A stretch of 23,973 nt of DNA from JBJHBP01 sp050485645. Lineage in GTDB: Bacteria; Pseudomonadota; Gammaproteobacteria; Steroidobacterales; Rariloculaceae. The notes under the pieces are model-generated. The model was not told the origin of the DNA. It saw only the letters and a list, made by a program, of their open reading frames with translations, and ran no database searches. Shown here piece by piece: positions 1-7,781 of the stretch (the first letter of the stretch is position 1; the number at the start of each line of letters is the position of its first letter). The stretch lies in NCBI GenBank assembly GCA_050485645.1, contig JBJHBT010000045.1, positions 1 through 23,973 on the forward strand. Reading direction: 5' to 3'. The translations under genes were made by a program, and so were the position numbers.

Positions 1-57
1 GCGCAGCACGACGAAGTCGTTGCCCAGACCCTGCATCTTGGTGAAATTCAGTCGCAT
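1..57 (-). CDS. dapF: Diaminopimelate epimerase, N-terminal fragment
   Basis: The minus strand opens with ATG at 57 and runs off the window edge. The 19 visible residues include the stretch FTKMQGLGNDFVVL, which matches the conserved start of DapF (family form: FTKMHGLGNDFVV). DapF interconverts LL- and meso-diaminopimelate in the cytoplasm for lysine and peptidoglycan synthesis. The catalytic cysteines lie further in and are not visible here. The gene is divergent from ubiD, with 84 bases between the two starts. The identification rests only on this N-terminal signature, but that signature is distinctive. Confidence 0.85.
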   Translation of the reverse strand, partial: MRLNFTKMQGLGNDFVVLR

Positions 58-134
58 CGAATCGTTCGCCCGGACTGGCATTGCGGCCGCGCCCGCGTTA
101 GCGTGCTCGCGACCGGTTGGAAGTGACCTGCGGA

Positions 135-163
135 ATTATAGATGGAATCTCTGTGGCTGAAAT
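135..163 (-). promoter_or_regulatory. Candidate sigma70 promoter for dapF
   Basis: On the minus strand a perfect TATAAT lies at 140-135. A weak -35 (ATTTCA, 3 of 6 matches) lies 17 bases further upstream at 163-158, inside the start of ubiD. This would give a leader of about 70 bases before the dapF ATG. The -10 is good, the -35 is poor, and the call is positional inference. Confidence 0.35.
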
Positions 164-1647
164 CGCAACGAGTGTACGCCGATCTGCGCCAGTTTCTCGC
201 GCACCTGGAACAACAGGGCGATCTGCTGCGCGTTGAGGCTAACGTCGACCCGCGCCTGGAACTGACCGAGCTGTCGCGACGTGCGCTGGCCGAGGACGGT
301 CCGGCGCTGTGGCTGAGCAATGTCGGCGGCAGCGGTGTGCCGGTGCTGAGCAATCTGTTTGGCAGTGCGCGCCGCATCGCCGGTGCGCTGGGCGCCGACG
401 ACACCTCGGTGTTTGCCGAGCTTGGCCAGCTGCTGGCATCGCTGAAGGCGCCCGAGCCGCCGCGCGGTGTGGCCGAAGCCTGGCGCAAGCTGCCGCTGCT
501 GAAGGAAATCCTGAAGATGGCGCCGCGCACGGTGCGCAATGCGCCGGTCCAGGAGGTGGTGCTGGAAGGCAGCGATGTGGACCTCACGCGCTGGCCGATT
601 CAGACCTGCTGGCCGGAAGACGCCGGCCCGCTGATCACCTGGGGCATGACCACGACGCGCGGTCCGGAACAGACTCGGCAGAACCTGGGTGTGTATCGCC
701 AGCAGGTGATCGACCGCAACAAGGTGATCATGCGCTGGCTCGCACATCGCGGCGGCGCCACCGATTTTCGCGCCTGGTGCGCGCGCCATCCGGGCCAGCG
801 CTTTCCGGTGGCGGTGAGCCTGGGCGCGGACCCGGGTACGATTCTGGCCGCGGTCACGCCGGTGCCCGATACGCTGTCAGAATACGCGTTCGCCGGCCTG
901 CTGCGCGGACGACGCACTGAATTGGTGCAAGCGCGCGGCTCGGACCTGATGGTGCCGGCCAACGCCGAAATCACGCTGGAGGGCTACATCGAACCCGGTG
1001 AAACGGCGCCGGAGGGGCCGTTCGGCGATCACACCGGCTACTACAACGAGGTGGAACGGTTCCCGGTGATGACCATCGAGCGCATCACCCATCGCCGCGA
1101 TCCGTTCTATCACACCACCTACACCGGCCGACCGCCGGACGAGCCGGCGGTACTCGGGCTGGCGCTGAACGACGTGTTCGTGCCGATCCTGCGCACACAG
1201 TTTCCGGAGATCGTGGATTTCTATCTGCCCAGCGAGGCCTGTTCGTATCGCGTCGCGGTGGTGAGCATACGCAAACAGTATCCGGGACACGCCAAGCGCA
1301 TCATGTTCGGCATCTGGTCGTTTCTGCGCCAGTTCATGTACACGAAGTGGGTGATCATCGTCGACGACGACATCGACGCACGCTCCTGGGAGGACGTGAT
1401 CTGGGCGATTTCCACACGCGTGGATCCGGCGCGCGATTCGGTGATCGTGGAATCCACGCCGATCGACTACCTGGATTTCGCGTCGCCGGTAGCGGGCCTT
1501 GGCTCGAAGATCGGCACGGATGCAACGTCCAAGTGGCCCGGTGAAACCACGCGCGAATGGGGACGGCCGATCAGCATGGACAGGGACGTTGAGGAACGCA
1601 TCGATGCGTTGTGGAAATCTCTGCGCGGCGCATCGAACACGCCGTAG
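142..1647 (+). CDS. ubiD: UbiD family 4-hydroxy-3-polyprenylbenzoate decarboxylase
   Basis: A 501-residue protein with full-length UbiD features. UbiD uses prenylated FMN and a divalent metal to decarboxylate 3-polyprenyl-4-hydroxybenzoate in ubiquinone synthesis, in the cytoplasm or at the membrane. The N-terminus carries the family pattern YADLRQFLAHLEQQGDL (residues 12-28). The cofactor-binding part includes NLGVYRQQVIDRN (181-193), and the acidic core includes LEGYIEPGE and PEGPFGDHTGYY (about 279-301). ATG at 142 is used, but family members usually start just before the YADLR motif, so GTG at 172 is a possible alternative; neither has a strong ribosome site. Length fits the usual 490-500 residues. 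ubiK, another ubiquinone gene, lies about 4 kb downstream. Confidence 0.93.
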   Translation: MESLWLKSQRVYADLRQFLAHLEQQGDLLRVEANVDPRLELTELSRRALAEDGPALWLSNVGGSGVPVLSNLFGSARRIAGALGADDTSVFAELGQLLASLKAPEPPRGVAEAWRKLPLLKEILKMAPRTVRNAPVQEVVLEGSDVDLTRWPIQTCWPEDAGPLITWGMTTTRGPEQTRQNLGVYRQQVIDRNKVIMRWLAHRGGATDFRAWCARHPGQRFPVAVSLGADPGTILAAVTPVPDTLSEYAFAGLLRGRRTELVQARGSDLMVPANAEITLEGYIEPGETAPEGPFGDHTGYYNEVERFPVMTIERITHRRDPFYHTTYTGRPPDEPAVLGLALNDVFVPILRTQFPEIVDFYLPSEACSYRVAVVSIRKQYPGHAKRIMFGIWSFLRQFMYTKWVIIVDDDIDARSWEDVIWAISTRVDPARDSVIVESTPIDYLDFASPVAGLGSKIGTDATSKWPGETTREWGRPISMDRDVEERIDALWKSLRGASNTP

Positions 1648-1693
1648 TCAGCTCATGATGAAGAGTTCGCATCCATGACTTTTGCCATTCATT

Positions 1694-1721
1694 GGACATT
1701 TGTCATAAGGCTGGCTACCTT
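1694..1721 (+). promoter_or_regulatory. Candidate promoter for the ParA-family gene
   Basis: TGGACA (1694-1699, 5 of 6 matches to the -35 consensus) is followed after 16 bases by TACCTT (1716-1721, 3 of 6 matches). This sits about 70 bases before the parA-like ATG, in the 146-base gap after ubiD. The weak -10 keeps confidence low. Confidence 0.3.
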
Positions 1722-1793
1722 AGCGTCAGTGTACGAAGTGACACATCGCACCTGAACAAGAACAACGGCGAATCAAACGCTCCGGGAGTGACC

Positions 1794-2435
1794 ATGCGAC
1801 ACATTCTCGTCACCAATGCAAAGGGCGGCTGCGGTAAAAGCACGCTGGCCACCAATCTCGCGGCTTACCTGGCGTCGGAGGGTTTCGAAACCGCGCTGGC
1901 CGACTTCGACCCGCAGGGGTCGTCGATGGACTGGCTCGCACAGCGGCCCGAAGAGTACGCGAAGATCACCGGCATCGCCGGGTTCGACGAAGGCCTGCGC
2001 AATGTGCCGCGCTCTGCGGAATTCCTCGTGATCGATGCCCCGGCACGGTCGCATGGCAAGGAGCTGAACGAGCTGGTGAAGCGGTCCGAGACCATCATCG
2101 TGCCGGTGCTGCCATCGCCCATCGACATGAACGCGGCGAACAGATTCGTCGACGAACTGCTGCATGTGCAGAAAGTCGCCGACAAGAAGGCCAAGGTGGC
2201 GGTGGTCGCCAATCGCGTGAAGGAAAACACGCTGATTTTCGAGGAACTCGATGACTACCTGGGCAAGCTCAAGGTGCCGTACATCGCCACGCTGCGTGAA
2301 GCACAGAACTACATACGTGCCTATCAGCGCGGCCTTGGCATTCACGAGCTGCCACCCTATCTGGCCTGGCCGGACTGGGAACAGTGGGATCCGATCCTCG
2401 AATGGCTGGATTCCAAGCGCTCGATGCCGCGCTGA
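1794..2435 (+). CDS. Orphan ParA/MinD-family ATPase
   Basis: A 213-residue deviant-Walker ATPase. Residues 10-17 (KGGCGKST) are the ParA-type Walker A with the signature lysine. DFDPQGSS (about 39-46) is the ParA switch region, and LVIDAPA (about 75-81) is Walker B-like. The ATG at 1794 is chosen because GGGAG (1784-1788) precedes it at good spacing and the protein begins directly with the first beta strand; the frame is open further upstream. Known relatives form ATP-dependent dimers that position plasmids, chromosomes or protein complexes. There is no parB partner, no visible parS cluster, and the protein lacks the N-terminal HTH of large plasmid ParA. It more likely belongs to the small chromosomal orphan ParA group; its cargo cannot be inferred. 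Confidence 0.85.
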   Translation: MRHILVTNAKGGCGKSTLATNLAAYLASEGFETALADFDPQGSSMDWLAQRPEEYAKITGIAGFDEGLRNVPRSAEFLVIDAPARSHGKELNELVKRSETIIVPVLPSPIDMNAANRFVDELLHVQKVADKKAKVAVVANRVKENTLIFEELDDYLGKLKVPYIATLREAQNYIRAYQRGLGIHELPPYLAWPDWEQWDPILEWLDSKRSMPR

Positions 2436-2488
2436 CAGCGGCGACGGCCGTGTATCGGCAGCCGCCAGTTACCAGCGATGTCGTCAAC

Positions 2489-2508
2489 GGCGCGCTGACG
2501 CGCGCGCC
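2489..2508. terminator. GC-rich hairpin between convergent genes
   Basis: GGCGCGC (2489-2495) and GCGCGCC (2502-2508) form a perfect 7-bp stem with a 6-base loop, between the ends of the ParA gene and hemY, which converge. There is no T-run, so it is at best a factor-assisted or bidirectional stop. Confidence 0.35.
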
Positions 2509-2520
2509 ACACCCGGTCAC

Positions 2521-3771
2521 TCAGGCCGCCGGGCTGTCCGTGCCGGCGGCGCCGGCCGCAACCGTCTTGCCAGGCTCGGCTTCCAGCGTGGACGGGGCGG
2601 GCAGCGCCTTGCGTCCGGTCACCAGCCCCAGTCCGGACCGGTAGGCTTCGGCGGCACCGTCGGTCTCACCCATCTGTTCCAGCAACCCCGCGTACAGCGC
2701 GTAGGACTCCGCGCGTGGCGCGATCGCAAGGCTGGATTCCAGATAGCTGCGCGCCTTGCCCCACAGTTCGTTGGCAATGCACAGGCGGGCCGCGGTGAGC
2801 AGCAGCACCGGATCGTCGGTGTGCTTGCCCAGCCACTGCTCGGCGCGGCGCAGCTGCGTACGCGGATCGCTGCTCACCACCTCACCGTAACTGGCGACCA
2901 GATCCGGATGCCACTGCCGCCGCAGCCAGCTGCGCAGCTCGGTCTCGACGTCGTCGGCATGGCCCAGCCGCTGAAGTGCCAGCGCACGCACACGCAGCAT
3001 GGCCGGCGCGCTGCGCAGCATCGATGGCAGCGTACTCCACACGCGCTGGAGGTCTTCCCGGGTGACATCGGCACCGGCACCGTAACGACGCAGTGCTTCG
3101 CAGCCCAGCCGCTGCAGTTCGTCCGGCGCAAGGCCCGCATCCCCCAGGCGCGGCATCAGTGCCAGCAGCGCCTGCCACTCGCCCAGCTGTGCATGTGTGC
3201 GCGCCAGAAGACCCGGTGCCAGCGGATGATCCGGGCTGCGTTCCAGCAGGCGCCGAAGCGTGGCCCGCGCACGGCCATACTCGCCGGCTTCGAACTGCAG
3301 TTCGCTCTGGGTGAGCAGTATCGTGGCCGCGGCATCGGGCGATTCGTCCATGGCCTGCTGCAACCACTGATCGCGACGTTCAGAGGAACCCTGGGACTGC
3401 GCCGCGCGCGCCGCCATCAGGTAGTTCACCAGCGACGCGTCATGACCGCGGGCGCCGCCGGTAAGCAGTTTCTCCGCCTTGCCGTAGCGACCCTCGGCCA
3501 TCTGCGTCACGGCCAGCGCGAGGCGGCGTGTGACACGCCGTGCTCGGTGATCGGCGAGCTGTTCGCCCAGCGCGCGGGGAGCGCGCCACACGGCCAGTGC
3601 AAGACGTATCGCCGCATAAAGAAGGACGATCAGCAGCACCAGTCCGGGCACCGACATCTGCAGCAGGTAACCGCGAAACTCGATCAGCACATAGCCGCGA
3701 TCCTGGAGCAGGAAGTGGCTGGCGATCACCCCCAGAATCAGCGCCGTCAGCGCCCAGACACCAAGCCGCAT
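2521..3771 (-). CDS. hemY: HemY-type TPR membrane protein of haem biosynthesis
   Basis: A 416-residue protein with the HemY layout. Two N-terminal membrane helices (about 4-22 and 42-63) include the family pattern DRGYVLIEFRGY between them, followed by a long helical TPR-type domain (about 80-390). The C-terminus is low-complexity, rich in Ala, Gly and Pro. In proteobacteria HemY (not to be confused with the Bacillus oxidase of the same name) is an inner-membrane protein linked to late haem steps; its exact role is not settled. Its ATG shares one base with the hemX stop (TGATG at 3773-3769), indicating translational coupling. The pair stands without hemC and hemD directly upstream, where they are found in enterobacteria and pseudomonads. 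Confidence 0.9.
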   Translation of the reverse strand: MRLGVWALTALILGVIASHFLLQDRGYVLIEFRGYLLQMSVPGLVLLIVLLYAAIRLALAVWRAPRALGEQLADHRARRVTRRLALAVTQMAEGRYGKAEKLLTGGARGHDASLVNYLMAARAAQSQGSSERRDQWLQQAMDESPDAAATILLTQSELQFEAGEYGRARATLRRLLERSPDHPLAPGLLARTHAQLGEWQALLALMPRLGDAGLAPDELQRLGCEALRRYGAGADVTREDLQRVWSTLPSMLRSAPAMLRVRALALQRLGHADDVETELRSWLRRQWHPDLVASYGEVVSSDPRTQLRRAEQWLGKHTDDPVLLLTAARLCIANELWGKARSYLESSLAIAPRAESYALYAGLLEQMGETDGAAEAYRSGLGLVTGRKALPAPSTLEAEPGKTVAAGAAGTDSPAA

Positions 3772-4988
3772 CAGCGCTCTCCGCCGCCCAGCCGCCTCAG
3801 CATCACCAGCGGTTCGCTGATGTCGGGCCGCGCCGGCGCAACATCCACTGCGACCAGGTCGCGCAGCGTGGCCAGCGTGCCGTCGACCGCCGCGCCGCGT
3901 TCGTACTCCCGCTCCAGCACACGTATCGCTGCCTGCAACGCCTCCTGATAGCTGGCGGCTGACTCCCGCAGTACGGCAAGTCTGGCCGTCTCCAGCGACA
4001 CTTCCAGCTGGCGCCGCACCAGCGCGCGTTCATCGGCGGTCAGCGTCCGCTCGACCGGCTCATCGCGGCGCTCGACGGAGACGATACCGCGCAGGGCCAG
4101 TTGCAGGCTGCGCCACAACCGGCGCACGCCGGGCTCCAGGTCGTTCAGCTCAGCCGCCGCGGCCTGCGCCTGTGGTCGCTGAGGACCCGAACGCAGCGGC
4201 AGCGTATCGGCACGCGCGGCGACGCCGCCAATACGGCGCACGATGCTGTCGACGTCGGGACGCTCGACACCGCGCAGTGTGACGAGATCCGCGGCAATCC
4301 GGTCGCGCACCGGGCCCAGAGCCGGGTTGGCCAGCTGTCGCAGGCGATCGTCGGCCAGTTCCAGCGCGCGGACGGCGTTGCTCCAGCGGCCGGCAAGCTG
4401 CAGTTCCTCGCTGGCCAGCGACAGGTAGTGCTCGGCCTCCACGCGCAGCCAGCGTGCGCGGGCGTCCATTGAGCCGCCCTGCATCGCGTCGACGCGGGTC
4501 TCCACGTCGGCGATGCGTTCGGGCAGCGTGTTCAACCGTGAGGCCATCTGGTCGTGCAGGCGTTGCTGCTCGCGTAGCGCGTCCTGCAACGCTTCGAACT
4601 GCTGGCCGAGACGATCGGTGGTGGACAGCGAACGGTCCAGCGCGACCGCGGTGTCGACACCGGCCTGCTGAAGTTCGGCCTGGAGTTCGCGCTGCTGGAA
4701 CCACAGTGCACCGAGCAACACGATCAGCACCACGCAGATCACGGCCATTGTGGCAAGCGCGGCGAGCAGCGCCAGGGACCGCTTGCGGCGGCCCGGCGGC
4801 GGCGATGCGGTCTGGCTGGGTGGTGGCGTGGGGGTTGCGGTGGTCGCGGCAGCGGGGCCGGGGCCGGGGCCGGGGCCGGGGCCGGCAGGATGTTCTTGCA
4901 GCGGAGCCTTTTCGTGTCCTTCCGTGCGCGCTTCCCCGTGTTCTTCCGTGTGTTCTTCCGTGTGCTCGTTTGTGCGCTCGCCGCTCAT
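3771..4988 (-). CDS. hemX: HemX-like membrane protein (uroporphyrinogen-III methyltransferase-like family)
   Basis: A 405-residue protein with one membrane helix at about 71-97, a long cytoplasmic or periplasmic helical region (about 100-190, coiled-coil-like, rich in Glu, Gln and Arg) and the family core with the pattern RVEAEHYLSLASEELQLAG. HemX lacks the methyltransferase domain despite its historical name; it is genetically tied to the hem operon with HemY. The N-terminal about 65 residues are unusual: a His/Glu-rich repeat (EEHTEEHGE type) followed by a Pro-Gly run (36-45) and Pro-rich sequence. These come from short tandem DNA repeats and are probably disordered; metal binding by the His/Glu tail is speculative. 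It starts with ATG at 4988 and is coupled to hemY. Confidence 0.87.
   Translation of the reverse strand: MSGERTNEHTEEHTEEHGEARTEGHEKAPLQEHPAGPGPGPGPGPAAATTATPTPPPSQTASPPPGRRKRSLALLAALATMAVICVVLIVLLGALWFQQRELQAELQQAGVDTAVALDRSLSTTDRLGQQFEALQDALREQQRLHDQMASRLNTLPERIADVETRVDAMQGGSMDARARWLRVEAEHYLSLASEELQLAGRWSNAVRALELADDRLRQLANPALGPVRDRIAADLVTLRGVERPDVDSIVRRIGGVAARADTLPLRSGPQRPQAQAAAAELNDLEPGVRRLWRSLQLALRGIVSVERRDEPVERTLTADERALVRRQLEVSLETARLAVLRESAASYQEALQAAIRVLEREYERGAAVDGTLATLRDLVAVDVAPARPDISEPLVMLRRLGGGER
4854..4883 (+). repeat. Five tandem GGGGCC hexamers in hemX
   Basis: Five perfect GGGGCC copies in a row plus a trailing GG. On the hemX coding strand they read as alternating Gly and Pro codons. 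The plus (template) strand holds five runs of four G, enough for an intramolecular G-quadruplex. Repeat number is likely to vary by slippage without a frameshift, because the unit is six bases. Confidence 0.95.
4939..4962 (+). repeat. Two tandem 12-bp repeats in hemX N-terminal coding
   Basis: TGTTCTTCCGTG occurs at 4939-4950 and again at 4951-4962, with degenerate copies on both sides. On the minus strand it encodes the repeated His-Thr-Glu-Glu units at the HemX N-terminus. Confidence 0.9.
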
Positions 4989-5162
4989 GGTGATCCCGCC
5001 GTCCGGTCACGTAAGACCCGTTACGGCGGGAGCATAGCGCAGGTAGCCGGGCGCGGCGTCAACCGGGAGGCCAACGCCGGGTCGATCGGGGGTCGATCCG
5101 GGGGCGGACGCAGATTCGATGGCAGGATCGATGGAGTGGGGATTGCGGGACGAACCGCGGCG

Positions 5163-5603
5163 TCAGTCGCACCAGGTCTCGACATCCGCCGCGGCGCGCG
5201 TGCGCGCCTCGTCGATTTCCTCGGAGGACAGGTACTCACGCTCGCCATTCGGCAGCGTGCGATACAGACGATGAGACAGGGTGTAGTTCTCGAGGCGGTC
5301 ACGGGCCACGGTGCAGTTGCGGGCACGCAGCTCGCGCAGTTCCTCGGCGGTGGGTTCGCGGGTCATTTCGCCGCCCAGCGCCTCGGACTGCTGGTCCGGG
5401 GGTGGCTCGGCGGATCGCTGCGCCGCGGCTGCGGTGGCAGCACGCGCCGGGGAGGCCGTGATCACGCGAACAGCCTCGGCATCCGACCCATGGGGACGGT
5501 CGCTGTAGACGACGTTACCTTCGGCGTCGAAGGAGCGATAGACCTCCTGTGCGCCAACGGACGTCGCGGTGAATACCAGCACGATAAGCCACAGTATCCG
5601 CAC
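5163..5603 (-). CDS. Secreted DUF4124-domain protein
   Basis: A 146-residue protein starting at GTG 5603, chosen because GGAGAG lies 7-8 bases upstream and the protein then begins directly with a signal peptide (hydrophobic RILWLIVLVF, cleavage predicted after Ala18). Residues 19-45 (EVYRSFDAEGNVVYSDRPH) fit the DUF4124 pattern, a small envelope domain of unknown function common in gammaproteobacteria. The C-terminal half holds two cysteines (the first in ARNCTVARDRLE, the second in the terminal WCD) that could form a disulfide in the periplasm. It stands alone between hemX and ubiK. Confidence 0.82.
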   Translation of the reverse strand: MRILWLIVLVFTATSVGAQEVYRSFDAEGNVVYSDRPHGSDAEAVRVITASPARAATAAAAQRSAEPPPDQQSEALGGEMTREPTAEELRELRARNCTVARDRLENYTLSHRLYRTLPNGEREYLSSEEIDEARTRAAADVETWCD

Positions 5604-5746
5604 GATGTTTCTCTCCGGCAGGACCGTGATCGAGTCTAGCACGCAGGCTGTCGATCACCGCGGGCGGCATCCGCGTTCTGTGACACGGTTCAAGTCCGGC
5701 ACCAGCGGCGCCCGAGGGCGTACGAAGGTGCGGGCCGTTGCCGGGC

Positions 5747-5774
5747 TCGCGAGCATGCAACGTCGCGAGCATGC
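5747..5774. repeat. Two 12-bp direct repeats upstream of ubiK
   Basis: TCGCGAGCATGC occurs at 5747-5758 and 5763-5774 (16-bp period). Each contains the GCATGC palindrome. They lie in the divergent gap between the DUF4124 gene and ubiK, about 100 bases before the ubiK start, a suitable place for a paired regulator site. No regulator is recognised. Confidence 0.5.
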
Positions 5775-5869
5775 GCCGTCGGGTACTCGGTATGAGCGGG
5801 ACTGGCCGAACCATTCAGGACACAATGGCGAGAAATGCGGCTCGCCTGCGACACACCATGGAGAGTGAA

Positions 5870-6133
5870 ATGAGCGACGATCCCAAGCGCCCCGGCCTGG
5901 ACGAACTGGCAAGACAGCTGGCCGAGGCGGTCCCGCAGAACATCAAGGCGCTGGGCCAGGATGTGGAGCGCAATTTCCGTGCACTGCTGCATTCGGGCTT
6001 CGAGCGCATGGACCTGGTTACGCGTGAGGAATTTGATCTGCAATCGGCGGTGCTGCAGCGCACTCGGGAAAAGCTCGAAGCGCTGGAAGCACGGGTGGCG
6101 GAACTGGAACCCATCAACCGGCCCGAGCCGTGA
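5870..6133 (+). CDS. ubiK: UbiK accessory factor (BMFP/YqiC family)
   Basis: An 87-residue acidic helical protein. ATG at 5870 is chosen because GGAG (5860-5863) precedes it at 6 bases and the protein then begins in the normal family position, just before LDELARQL. The C-terminal half (about 45-80: TREEFDLQSAVLQRTREKLE, then ALEARVAELE) is the trimerising coiled coil typical of YqiC/UbiK. UbiK binds UbiJ and helps aerobic ubiquinone synthesis; family members also show membrane-fusion activity in vitro. It is followed 57 bases later by the comM-type gene. Confidence 0.9.
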   Translation: MSDDPKRPGLDELARQLAEAVPQNIKALGQDVERNFRALLHSGFERMDLVTREEFDLQSAVLQRTREKLEALEARVAELEPINRPEP

Positions 6134-6190
6134 TGAGCTGAGTCGCGCCCGGGGTCGCCGGATCGCCGGCATCGACGCCCCGACCCCAAC

Positions 6191-7687
6191 GTGTCACTCG
6201 CGACGCTGAGCAGTCGCGGCCTGCACGGGCTGGGCGCGTACGCGGTCACGGTGGAAGTCCACCTGGCCGGCGGCCTGCCGGCGTTCACCATTACCGGCCT
6301 GCCGGCCACCGCGGTGCGCGAGAGCCGCGAGCGGGTGCGCGCCGCGCTACAGGGCAACGACCTGGGCTGGCCCGGCAGGCGCATCACCGCACACCTGGGC
6401 CCGGCCGACATACCCAAGGACGGCGGCCGCTTCGATCTGCCGATCGCACTGGGCGTCGTGCAGGCGGAGACTGGTCGCGACTGGCGGACCGAGGGCATCG
6501 AATTCATCGGCGAGCTGAGTCTGAGCGGTGCGCTGCGGCCGGTCACCGGCGCGCTGCCGGCGGCACTGGCCGCGCGCGATGCCGGGCATGCGCTGGTACT
6601 GCCCGATGGCAATGCCGCCGAGGCCGCCCTGGTGCCAGGTGCCGAGCTGTATGCAGCCGGCCACCTGGTGGACGTGATCGCCCACCTGGACGGCCGCGCA
6701 CGTCTGACGACGGTCGCACCCGCACCACCGTCGGAGGCGCCACAGACCGGACGCGAGCTGGCCGATGTGATCGGGCAGCAGGCGGCCAAGCGCGCGCTGG
6801 AGATCGCCGCGGCCGGCGGCCACAACCTGCTGATGATCGGCCCGCCCGGCAGCGGCAAGAGCATGCTGGCCGAACGGCTGCCAGGCCTGCTGCCGCCGCT
6901 CGGCTTCGATGACCTGCTGTGTGTGGCGAGCATTGCGTCGGTGGCGGGGCTGCCGGAGCTGATCGGTCAGCGCGCGCCGCCGTTCCGCGCCCCGCACCAC
7001 ACGGCCTCCGCGGTAGCGCTGGTCGGCGGTGGCAGCCGACCACGACCGGGTGAGGTGTCGCTGGCACACAAGGGCGTGCTGTTTCTGGATGAACTGCCGG
7101 AATTCGCGCGCGGTGCGCTGGAGGCGCTGCGGGAGCCTATCGAAACCGGTGTGGTGCGTGTCGCGCGGGTGCAGCGGTCGGTGAGCTTTCCAGCCGAGTT
7201 TCAGCTGCTCGCGGCGATGAATCCCTGCCCCTGCGGCTATCGTGGCGACGGCACCGATCGCTGCCGTTGTACGGACGACCGCGTGCTCGGCTATCGCGGG
7301 CGACTCTCCGGCCCATTGCTGGACCGGGTGGACCTGCATGTGGAAGTGCCGAGGGTCATCTGGCGCGGTTCCGGCAGCAGGCCTACGGCCAGCGAAACCA
7401 TCCCGGCGCGCAGGCGCGTCGCGGCGGCCAGGGCGCGGCAGCAGCTGCGCGGACGACGCGTGAACGCCCGACTGCCGGATGCCGAGCTGCGGCGAGTAGC
7501 CACACCGGATGCCGGCGGCCACGCGCTGCTGGAGACGGCTGTGGACCGCTGGCATCTGAGTGCGCGGGCCGTGAGCCGGGTTCTGAAGGTGGCGCGGACC
7601 ATCGCCGACCTCGCAGGATGCGACGCCGTGCTGCGCGAACATGTGGCCGAGGCGCTTCAGCTGCGCTGCCTGGACAGACCACCATAA
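6191..7687 (+). CDS. comM: YifB/ComM-family Mg-chelatase-like AAA+ ATPase
   Basis: A 498-residue protein with complete family architecture: an N-terminal Lon-protease-like fold domain without protease function (about 1-170), Walker A GPPGSGKS (217-224), Walker B VLFLDE (296-301), a four-Cys cluster in the pattern NPCPCGYRGDGTDRCRC (Cys346, 348, 358, 360), and a C-terminal helical Mg-chelatase domain. In naturally transformable bacteria ComM is a hexameric helicase that drives branch migration of incoming DNA; it is also present in many bacteria not known to be competent. The GTG at 6191 gives the expected N-terminus MSLATLSSRGLHG, though no clear ribosome site precedes it. A neighbouring ubiK is a common gammaproteobacterial arrangement. 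Confidence 0.92.
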   Translation: MSLATLSSRGLHGLGAYAVTVEVHLAGGLPAFTITGLPATAVRESRERVRAALQGNDLGWPGRRITAHLGPADIPKDGGRFDLPIALGVVQAETGRDWRTEGIEFIGELSLSGALRPVTGALPAALAARDAGHALVLPDGNAAEAALVPGAELYAAGHLVDVIAHLDGRARLTTVAPAPPSEAPQTGRELADVIGQQAAKRALEIAAAGGHNLLMIGPPGSGKSMLAERLPGLLPPLGFDDLLCVASIASVAGLPELIGQRAPPFRAPHHTASAVALVGGGSRPRPGEVSLAHKGVLFLDELPEFARGALEALREPIETGVVRVARVQRSVSFPAEFQLLAAMNPCPCGYRGDGTDRCRCTDDRVLGYRGRLSGPLLDRVDLHVEVPRVIWRGSGSRPTASETIPARRRVAAARARQQLRGRRVNARLPDAELRRVATPDAGGHALLETAVDRWHLSARAVSRVLKVARTIADLAGCDAVLREHVAEALQLRCLDRPP

Positions 7688-7743
7688 CGGAAATCCGCAA
7701 CACGAAGGTCCGCCCGCAGGGGTAACGGACATGCGTTCTGGGC

Positions 7744-7749
7744 TATAAT
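7744..7749 (+). promoter_or_regulatory. Perfect -10 box for the cytochrome gene
   Basis: TATAAT at 7744-7749 would start transcription about 25 bases before the TTG start at 7782. No good -35 is present at 16-18 bases upstream (GGTAAC at 17), so an activator may be needed. Confidence 0.4.
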
Positions 7750-7781
7750 CGCCCGCCGCAAACCAAGCGAGGCAGCATCCG

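Noticed and set aside
2251..3948. Long plus-strand open frame of 565 codons opposite hemY
   Set aside because: It is the mirror of hemY in high-GC DNA; its product is low-complexity with no family pattern, while the minus-strand frame is clearly HemY.
4854..4962. Short tandem repeats as a possible CRISPR array
   Set aside because: The units are 6 and 12 bases without spacers and lie inside the hemX coding sequence.
6347..7732. Long minus-strand open frame of 461 codons opposite comM
   Set aside because: Antisense shadow of a fully recognisable AAA+ gene; the translation has no domain-like segments.
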